Source: Microbacterium sp. NC79
GTDB lineage: Bacteria > Actinomycetota > Actinomycetes > Actinomycetales > Microbacteriaceae
Direction: 5' to 3'
DNA length: 64,000 nt
Assembly (NCBI RefSeq): GCF_019061125.1
Contig: NZ_JAHQYI010000001.1
Span: 1,116,001-1,180,000, forward strand
The notes under the pieces are model-generated. The model did not search any database and was not told where the DNA came from. It saw only the letters and a list, made by a program, of their open reading frames with translations. Below, in pieces: positions 58,262-64,000 of this stretch; position 1 is the stretch's first letter; each line of letters begins with the position of its first letter. The translations under genes were made by a program, and so were the position numbers.

Positions 58262-59769
58262 GCGTCGTGCGTACGTGGGCAATCGCGTTGAACGGTATTA
58301 CCGGTGCGATCGTCGAGGTGGAAGCCGACCTCTCGTCGCACACGCCAGGGTTCGATCTGATTGGTCTTGCAGACAAGGCTCTCGGTGAGGCCGTGCGGCG
58401 CGTCAGCAACGCGTGCGCGAACTCGGGGTTGCCGCTGCCCAGGCGGCGCATCACGGTGAATCTGTCACCTGCAGCATTGCCGAAACGCGGTTCCGGTTTT
58501 GACGTGGCGATTGCCATGGCAGCGATTGCTACAGAACACGAGGTGTCGTTGGAGTCGTTGCAGCGCACGGTGCACATCGGTGAGCTTGGCCTCGACGGTC
58601 GGCTCCGTCCGCTTCCTGGAGTGTTGCCTTGCGTCATAGCGGCGCGTGACGGTGGATTCGACCGCGTCATCGTCCCCTACGGAAATCGAGAAGAAGCGTT
58701 GCTTGTTCCCGGAATCGAGGTTGTCGGTGCTGTCGCATTGAGCGATGTCGCTGCCGCCCACGGCGTCGAATGTGAAACACACCTGTGGGAACCGATTGCC
58801 GCGCCAAGCCCGGAGCCCGCCGTTGCGGCGCCTGGAGATTTGAAAGACGTTGTTGGCCAACGCGATGCGGTGGAGGCGCTGATCGTGGCTGCGGCCGGCG
58901 CGCATCACGTGGTGATGAGTGGGCCACCCGGTGCGGGCAAGACCATGCTGGCGTCACGTCTGCCTGGCATACTTCCGGCACTGACGCATGAGCAAGCGAT
59001 TGATGTCGCCTGTATCCGTTCGTTGACCGGAGCCCCGCTTTCAACCCTGCCCTCGATTGTGCCGTTTGAAGCTCCGCACCACACGGCAAGCGTGGTCGCA
59101 CTTATTGGCGGCGGAAGCGGCATCATTCGCCCAGGGGCGATTGCACGAGCCGCCCACGGGGTGCTCTTTCTCGATGAGGCGGCGGAGTTCCCGACCGCCG
59201 TGCTCGACGGACTTCGCCAGCCATTGGAATCCGGGAGCATCACGATTCATCGTGCAGGGGCGACGGCAACATTTCCCGCACGATGTCAGCTCGTGCTCGC
59301 AATGAATCCCTGTCCGTGCGGCAACTACGGGGTGCGGGGCGCTGAGTGCGTATGCCCTCCACAGGCCATCAGGCGATATCAATCTCGGCTATCTGGCCCC
59401 GTTCGCGACCGCATCGATATCGAGTTGCCGATGCGGCGGGTGACGTCCACAACTTTGGCTCCCACGGTGACCACTGGTGAAGCGCGTGCGCGTGTCGCAG
59501 AGGCTCGCGACCGGGCTGCACACCGGTTACGGGAGACACCCTGGCGCGTCAACGCCGAAGTCGCCGGAACTTACTTACGACGTGAACCCGTTGTCGCGGG
59601 TGCACGCGACGCCCTCGATCGTGCGCTCGAGCGTGGCCAGATCACGCTGCGCGGGTATGACCGCTCGATGCGTTTGGCGTGGACTCTGGCTGACCTTGAT
59701 GGGGCCGACAAACTGAGCGCCGCGCATGTTGGTCGCGCGCTTCTCTTAAAGCAGGGAATGGCAGCATGA
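58258..59769 (+). CDS. comM: Mg chelatase-like AAA+ protein YifB/ComM
   Basis: A 503-residue ATPase with an N-terminal Lon-protease-like domain (about residues 20-140), Walker A MSGPPGAGKTMLAS (about residue 220), Walker B VLFLDEAAEF and the Cys cluster NPCPCGNYG ... CVCPP. ComM is a helicase for branch migration in natural transformation of some bacteria; many non-competent species keep it. The frame is open upstream, but the ATG at 58258 overlaps the yraN stop and gives the conserved start. It is translated with yraN and dprA. Confidence 0.92.
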   Translation: MSVVRTWAIALNGITGAIVEVEADLSSHTPGFDLIGLADKALGEAVRRVSNACANSGLPLPRRRITVNLSPAALPKRGSGFDVAIAMAAIATEHEVSLESLQRTVHIGELGLDGRLRPLPGVLPCVIAARDGGFDRVIVPYGNREEALLVPGIEVVGAVALSDVAAAHGVECETHLWEPIAAPSPEPAVAAPGDLKDVVGQRDAVEALIVAAAGAHHVVMSGPPGAGKTMLASRLPGILPALTHEQAIDVACIRSLTGAPLSTLPSIVPFEAPHHTASVVALIGGGSGIIRPGAIARAAHGVLFLDEAAEFPTAVLDGLRQPLESGSITIHRAGATATFPARCQLVLAMNPCPCGNYGVRGAECVCPPQAIRRYQSRLSGPVRDRIDIELPMRRVTSTTLAPTVTTGEARARVAEARDRAAHRLRETPWRVNAEVAGTYLRREPVVAGARDALDRALERGQITLRGYDRSMRLAWTLADLDGADKLSAAHVGRALLLKQGMAA

Positions 59770-60920
59770 CGGATGAAAGACGACAGGAAGCCGCCGCGCG
59801 CGTGGCACTGAGCCTTTTGACGGAGCCGGGAGACGCCGACATGGGCGCCTTGGTGGCAACGTATGGGGCGTCCCAGACGATGGAGATCATCCGGTCAGGT
59901 ACTGCGCCGGCAGAGATGCCCACCAGAACGTGGAAGGCGGCCATCGTGCGCTGGGCGCCTCGCCTATCCGTTCTCGATGGGCACGATCAACGCGAACGCG
60001 CGCGTCGAGCCAACGCACGATTGGTGATCCCGGGCGATGAAGAGTGGCCGGACGCACTCGCAGAACTCGGCGTTCACGCACCACTCCTGTTGTGGGTCAG
60101 GGGAGAGCCCGCACTGTTGTCGAGTGAACAGTCGGTCGCGCTCGTCGGGGCACGCGCAGCTACCGGTTATGGCGAACACGTTGCCAGCGAGTTTGCGGAT
60201 GCCCTCGCCGGACGCGGCGCGTCCGTCGTTTCTGGCGGTGCCTACGGAATCGACGGCGCGGCACATCGTGCGGCGCTCGGAGCAGGCGGGCACACGGTCG
60301 CCATCATGGCGGGTGGTGTGGATCGTCCGTATCCGGCTGGGCACGCGCACTTGCTCGCGCAGATCGCGCGTACCGGCGCAGTCGTGAGCGAGCTACCGCT
60401 GGGCGTCACGCCTTCGCGTTGGCGGTTTTTGAGCCGAAACCGTGTGATCGCCGCGCTGTCCGACGTCACGGTTGTGGTTGAGGCGGGGTGGCGCAGTGGC
60501 TCCCTCAATACAGCCGGGCACGCGGCGAGCCTCGGACGCCCGTTAGGTGCGGTTCCGGGACCAATTACCTCACCCGCGTCGATGGGGTGTCATCGGCTCC
60601 TTCGTGAGTTCGATGCGGTGTGCGTCACGACGCCAGAAGAGGTACGTGAGCTTGCGGGGTGGGAAGACCCGGTCGAAACCCGCGAGCGCGGCGCGGATGG
60701 TGATGCGGGAAGCGCCACGAATCGCCTCATTGATGCACTCAGCGTTCGCGCGGTACGGGATATCGACACCATCGCGCGCCGCACGGGGCAAGCTCGCGAT
60801 GAGGTACAGGCTGCAATCGGCCTGCTCTTGCTCGATGGAACCGTGATTGCTGCAGACGGCGGCTACCTTTTGGCCACCGTTCCGCAGGGCAGGGACGCCA
60901 CTGCACGAGACCACAGCTGA
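59766..60920 (+). CDS. dprA: DNA-processing protein DprA
   Basis: A 384-residue DprA/Smf protein that loads RecA on single-stranded DNA. The Rossmann core has VALVGARAATGYGEHVA, SGGAYGIDGAAHRAAL and the GGVDRPYP, RFLSRNRVIAALSD and EAGWRSGSLNTA motifs. An N-terminal helical part and a C-terminal winged-helix region (ATNRLIDALSVR, about residue 318) are present. The start overlaps comM by four bases. It could serve DNA uptake or general recombination. Confidence 0.94.
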   Translation: MTDERRQEAAARVALSLLTEPGDADMGALVATYGASQTMEIIRSGTAPAEMPTRTWKAAIVRWAPRLSVLDGHDQRERARRANARLVIPGDEEWPDALAELGVHAPLLLWVRGEPALLSSEQSVALVGARAATGYGEHVASEFADALAGRGASVVSGGAYGIDGAAHRAALGAGGHTVAIMAGGVDRPYPAGHAHLLAQIARTGAVVSELPLGVTPSRWRFLSRNRVIAALSDVTVVVEAGWRSGSLNTAGHAASLGRPLGAVPGPITSPASMGCHRLLREFDAVCVTTPEEVRELAGWEDPVETRERGADGDAGSATNRLIDALSVRAVRDIDTIARRTGQARDEVQAAIGLLLLDGTVIAADGGYLLATVPQGRDATARDHS

Positions 60921-61173
60921 CGGTCCGCCCGAGCTGCTGCCGGTGCCGCGTCGCAGTTTCGACCGCGTCGTTGGCCTGCGCGTCATTGACGGCGTCGGCG
61001 CAAGAGCAACACCGGGTAAGGAGGTTCCCGTTCGGGTCGGTCAGCCAGGCACGCTGCACGGGCTGACGACAGCCCAGATCGTGCGAAGGGAAGAAAGACG
61101 ATGGGAGGGTCCTCCGCTAGGGTGGGGAGACCAATGAAATGGTGCCTGACCCACCCAGGAGAATCTGACGCTT
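60921..61173 (+). other. Non-coding gap between dprA and the LRV protein gene
   Basis: About 250 GC-rich bases. One frame stays open (60847-61137) but overlaps dprA, is Pro/Gly/Arg-rich and resembles no family. A TAGGGT box at about 61117 may be the promoter of the next gene. Nothing else is seen. Confidence 0.4.
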
Positions 61174-62130
61174 ATGTCTTTGCAGGACCCTTCGACCTAT
61201 TCGCCCGCAGATATCGCGAACCCTGCGCTTGATGACGCCACGCTGCGCCATATCGCGCAGTACCGTCCCGACCTGCGTGGCGTCGTTTTGCAACACCCGT
61301 CGTGCTCGCCTGCACTGGCGCAGTTGATCCACGCGAGCGCCGCACCGCAGCAAGCTCAAGCGGCTCCCGGGGTGCCCGCGGTTCCGCAGGCACCCGCCGG
61401 GTTCAACCTTGGCCAGGCAGCCGTCTCGACTCCGCCACAGCAGTTCGGTGGTCATCCGCAGCAGTTCGGCCAGCACACGCCCCAGACCCCTCAGCCTGCC
61501 TACGGCCAACCCTCTTACGGGCAGCCCGGCTACGCTCAGGCGCAGTACGCGCAAGGTCAGCCTGCCCAACATCCGCAAGCTGTCGCATGGGCGCAGTGGT
61601 TCCAGCAGACGACCGGGCGCCAGCCCGCGGCGGCTGACTACCGAAGCGCTGTGGCCGCTGGTCATTTGCCCCACGATGCGCTGCGAGGCCTGTCTGGTGC
61701 CGCACTACCGGCCGGACTGCCCGCACACCTCGGTGCCCTCGGAAAAATGCTCCTCCTGGTTCCGCTTGGCGCGCTCATCGCAATCATCGGGACGTTCCTG
61801 CCCGTAGTAAGTATCTCGGCATTCGGAGAGAGTTTCAGCTTCAACTACTGGGTGGCAGACGCGGATGGTCCGATCATTCTGGTCTGCTCGGTGCTCGCGG
61901 TCGTCGCGGCAGCCGTGGCCATCGTGAAGCCAGCGAAATGGTCGTACATTCTCGCTGGTGTCATCGCTATTGTCAGTCAACTGCTGCTGTTTGTCTCGGC
62001 GTTTGCGGCGTTCGTCAATGCCGCTGACCTGGATATTCCGCTCGGCCCTGCACCCTTCATCGTCTTGCTCGGTGCCATCATCGTGACAATCGGTGCCATC
62101 TTTACGCTGGTGTCGGCGCGCAAGCTCTGA
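61174..62130 (+). CDS. Membrane protein with variant leucine-rich repeat domain
   Basis: A 318-residue protein in three parts: an N-terminal LRV-like helical domain (ADIANPALDDATLRHIAQYR ... VLQHPSCSPALAQLI, residues about 11-50), a Gln/Pro/Tyr/Ala linker with repeated QPxYGQP, and four membrane segments (from about residue 188). AGGAGAA precedes the ATG by eleven bases. The family is common in Actinobacteria and has no known function; the helical domain may bind a partner at the membrane. Confidence 0.8.
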   Translation: MSLQDPSTYSPADIANPALDDATLRHIAQYRPDLRGVVLQHPSCSPALAQLIHASAAPQQAQAAPGVPAVPQAPAGFNLGQAAVSTPPQQFGGHPQQFGQHTPQTPQPAYGQPSYGQPGYAQAQYAQGQPAQHPQAVAWAQWFQQTTGRQPAAADYRSAVAAGHLPHDALRGLSGAALPAGLPAHLGALGKMLLLVPLGALIAIIGTFLPVVSISAFGESFSFNYWVADADGPIILVCSVLAVVAAAVAIVKPAKWSYILAGVIAIVSQLLLFVSAFAAFVNAADLDIPLGPAPFIVLLGAIIVTIGAIFTLVSARKL

Positions 62131-62189
62131 CACCGGCGCCCTCGGCCTGGCGCCACGCGGCGCCCCGTCCTGTGCCGCATCATAGAGTC

Positions 62190-63089
62190 ATGAGGCTCGA
62201 TGATGCGGCACAGGCGTTCGACGAGCACCTCACCAGGGTGCGACGACTATCTCCTGCGACGACCCGTGCGTACGCTGCCGACCTGCGCGATCTGCGAGCG
62301 CACCTCGACGACGACGACATCACGCTGATCGACGTCGATACCCTTCGCGACTGGCTTTGGAGCGCCACCCAGCGGGGCGATGCTCGCTCCACGATTGCGA
62401 GACGGACAGCGACGGTGCGTACCTTTTTTGCCTGGGCGCTGGAAAATGGGCATGTCGCAACTGATCCCACACTGCGACTTGTCACGCCAAAGAAGGCGAA
62501 GACGCTGCCAGCCGTCGCGACAGCGGCGAGCCTCGACGACGTTCTGACTGGCTTACGCATCGCGGCCGCCGACGGTGATGCGATCGCTTTGCGTGACCAC
62601 GCCATGCTTGAGCTGCTGTATGCAGCAGGTATCCGCGTGTCCGAGCTATGCAACCTCGATGTCGACAGTATTGATCGGGAACGCGCCACGGTGCGCGTCT
62701 TGGGCAAGGGATCGAAGGAGCGCGTTGTGCCTTTTGGCCTGCCAGCGCGTGATGCGATTGACGCATATCTGACACGCGCGCGGCCCACCTTGGTGGCGCG
62801 GGGGAGCGGAACCTCTGCACTATTTCTCGGGGCGCGCGGCGGAAGACTTTCGCCACGCGCGGTGTATGCGGTCGTCTCGCGGGAGATCGCACCGGTAACC
62901 GGTCGCGAGCACGTTGGTCCGCACACCCTGCGTCACTCGGCGGCGACTCACCTCATTGATGGCGGCGCGGATTTGCGCGCAGTGCAGGAGATCCTCGGCC
63001 ACGCGAGCCTGGGCACAACCCAGATCTACACGCATGTCTCCAGCGAGCGCCTTGCCGCCGTGTACAAGCTCGCCCACCCGCGCGCTTAA
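62190..63089 (+). CDS. xerC: Tyrosine recombinase XerC
   Basis: A 299-residue recombinase that resolves chromosome dimers at dif. N-terminal SAM-like domain (about residues 1-85), then the catalytic residues in order: Arg in YAAGIRVSEL, Lys in GKGSKERVVPF, His-X-X-Arg in HTLRHSAATHL, His in ILGHASLGTTQIYTH and the Tyr in that motif. The frame is open from 62172; ATG at 62190 gives the normal start. The position near dprA/comM is usual, so this is XerC rather than a phage integrase. Confidence 0.93.
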   Translation: MRLDDAAQAFDEHLTRVRRLSPATTRAYAADLRDLRAHLDDDDITLIDVDTLRDWLWSATQRGDARSTIARRTATVRTFFAWALENGHVATDPTLRLVTPKKAKTLPAVATAASLDDVLTGLRIAAADGDAIALRDHAMLELLYAAGIRVSELCNLDVDSIDRERATVRVLGKGSKERVVPFGLPARDAIDAYLTRARPTLVARGSGTSALFLGARGGRLSPRAVYAVVSREIAPVTGREHVGPHTLRHSAATHLIDGGADLRAVQEILGHASLGTTQIYTHVSSERLAAVYKLAHPRA

Positions 63090-63141
63090 AAGGCAAGCGG
63101 CTCTCGGCGGCTGGCTCTCCTGGTTCCAACTCTGTGCCGCA

Positions 63142-63171
63142 TTCACAGCCATCGAACCGATTCGATAGAAT
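63142..63171 (+). promoter_or_regulatory. Promoter of the MATE transporter gene
   Basis: TTCACA (63142-63147), 18-base spacer, TAGAAT (63166-63171). It leaves a leader of about 50 bases before the ATG at 63228. Confidence 0.55.
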
Positions 63172-63227
63172 GTCGGACGGCGCCGCATTCGACGCCTCAC
63201 ACCCGCTGCACCCGTGAGAGTTTTTGC

Positions 63228-64000
63228 ATGGCTACTCCGTTGACGACCGGCCGCCCTTGGCGCGTCATCCTTGCGTTTTCTGTACCGCTATTGCTCGGCA
63301 ATATCGTGCAACAGCTGTACCAATTCGCTGATGCTGTTGTCGTCGGCCGCTATCTCGGCGTTAACGCTCTCGCAGCCGTGGGAGCGACGGGTGCTCTGCT
63401 GTTCCTTCTGCTTGGTTTTGCGTGGGGCATGACGAGTGGTTTTGCCATTCCCACTGCCCAGGCGTTCGGTGCGGGTGATGCCCGTGCGGTGCGACGTTCC
63501 GTCGCCGCAGGCGCGCTCCTGACTGCCGTCGTGAGCCTCATCATTTCGGTGGCAGGACCGCTGACGGCGGAGCCAATACTCGTGCTTCTGCAGACGCCAC
63601 CCGAGCTTCTCGCCGAAGCCACGATTTTCACCCAGATCAGCTTCCTCGGTGGGGCAGCGACCATGTTCTTCAACTTCCTCGCCGCGATCATCCGGGCCAT
63701 TGGCGACTCTCGCACACCCCTGGTTTTTCTCACACTGGCGTGCGCACTCAATGTCGGCCTCGTCATTGTGATGGTGGGGCCGCTTGGGTGGGGCGTAGGC
63801 GGCGCAGCCATGGCGACAGTGATCGCGCAGGCGATTTCGGTCGTGCTCTGTATTGACTACGTGCGCCGCCGCGTTCCTGATCTCCGCGTGCAACGAGACG
63901 ACTGGCGCGTGACCCGCGCAGAGCTCGCCGAGCACTTGCGCCTTGGACTGCCCATGGGGTTCCAGGCGTCGATTATCGCGATCGGCACACTGACCGTTCA
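63228..64000 (+). CDS. MATE family efflux transporter, 3' end outside the window
   Basis: The frame from ATG 63228 stays open to the last base (257 codons). It begins MATPLTTGRPWRVILAFSVP and shows at least six membrane segments with the MATE-typical NIVQQLYQFADAVVVGRYLG, GFAWGMTSGFAIPTAQAFGA and IIRAIGDSRTPL. These antiporters export drugs or metabolites using proton or sodium gradients; the substrate is unknown. A consensus-like promoter lies upstream. Confidence 0.92.
   Translation, partial: MATPLTTGRPWRVILAFSVPLLLGNIVQQLYQFADAVVVGRYLGVNALAAVGATGALLFLLLGFAWGMTSGFAIPTAQAFGAGDARAVRRSVAAGALLTAVVSLIISVAGPLTAEPILVLLQTPPELLAEATIFTQISFLGGAATMFFNFLAAIIRAIGDSRTPLVFLTLACALNVGLVIVMVGPLGWGVGGAAMATVIAQAISVVLCIDYVRRRVPDLRVQRDDWRVTRAELAEHLRLGLPMGFQASIIAIGTLTV

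Noticed and set aside
62190..63089. Tyrosine recombinase as a phage integrase marking an integrated element
   Set aside because: Length, motifs and the dprA-comM neighbourhood fit chromosomal XerC; no att-like repeats or phage genes are near.

Overview
This window is chromosomal DNA of a high-GC Gram-positive bacterium, most likely family Microbacteriaceae (Actinobacteria). The evidence is the gene order (leuCD-murA-plsC-gpsA-ddl, DUF3515-thiL-rsmD-recG-coaD-DUF177-rpmF-rnc-mutM, smc-ftsY, ffh-rpsP-KH-rimM-trmD, rplS-lepB-rnhB-DUF2469-yraN-comM-dprA-xerC), the cysteine-free L32 type, frequent GTG/TTG starts and apparently leaderless genes. The genus cannot be fixed from what I can see.

Layout. 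0-1.1 kb: 5'-truncated TerC family membrane protein. 1.2-2.4 kb (minus): metY. 2.6-9.0 kb: a leucine/cell-envelope run (leu leader peptide, leuC, leuD, murA, plsC, gpsA, ddl), followed by a DUF4190-like gene broken by an in-frame TGA. 9.5-16.7 kb: DUF3515 lipoprotein, thiL, rsmD, recG, coaD, DUF177, rpmF, rnc, mutM. 16.7-21.1 kb: a small accessory and decayed patch holding a SnoaL-like protein, a stray MutM zinc-finger fragment, a TetR/DUF4260 pair, a broken antitoxin-like/nucleotidyltransferase pair, two unknown genes and an IS481 transposase fragment beside a cut membrane gene. 21.2-22.8 kb (minus): 31-aa ORF, 86-aa protein and a two-domain GNAT. 22.9-28.5 kb: smc, ftsY, DUF2004, an HU-like protein; then a lipoprotein on the minus strand. 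29.2-46.7 kb: one 5820-residue, LPATG-anchored surface protein with SdrD/Cna-B-type repeats, translationally coupled to a small membrane protein. 47.1-48.7 kb (minus): lipA and lipB. 48.9 kb: a second TetR. 49.5-53.2 kb: ffh, rpsP, khpA, rimM, trmD. Then map (minus), a small membrane protein, rplS, lepB-rnhB, OsmC, DUF2469, yraN-comM-dprA, an LRV-domain membrane protein, xerC and a MATE transporter cut by the window end.

How the parts fit. Most genes are housekeeping: leucine and methionine synthesis, peptidoglycan and phospholipid precursors, lipoate, ribosome assembly and rRNA/tRNA modification, SRP targeting (ffh and ftsY), protein export (lepB), and chromosome maintenance (smc, xerC, recG, mutM, rnhB, dprA/comM). 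The features that go beyond routine annotation are: (i) a perfect 38-bp palindrome inside the first codons of rnc, a candidate site for RNase III acting on its own message; (ii) a leucine-codon leader peptide in front of leuCD; (iii) a repeated promoter signature, TAGGCT or a TANNNT variant exactly six bases before the start codon, marking probable leaderless genes; (iv) the giant surface protein, with tandem repeats that look homogenised, and its coupled partner; and (v) several gene remnants (MutM zinc finger, antitoxin/nucleotidyltransferase pair, IS481, DUF4190).

All functions are read from sequence motifs and family knowledge; no database search was possible. No tRNA, rRNA or CRISPR array was seen, and no intergenic gap longer than 300 bases remains.
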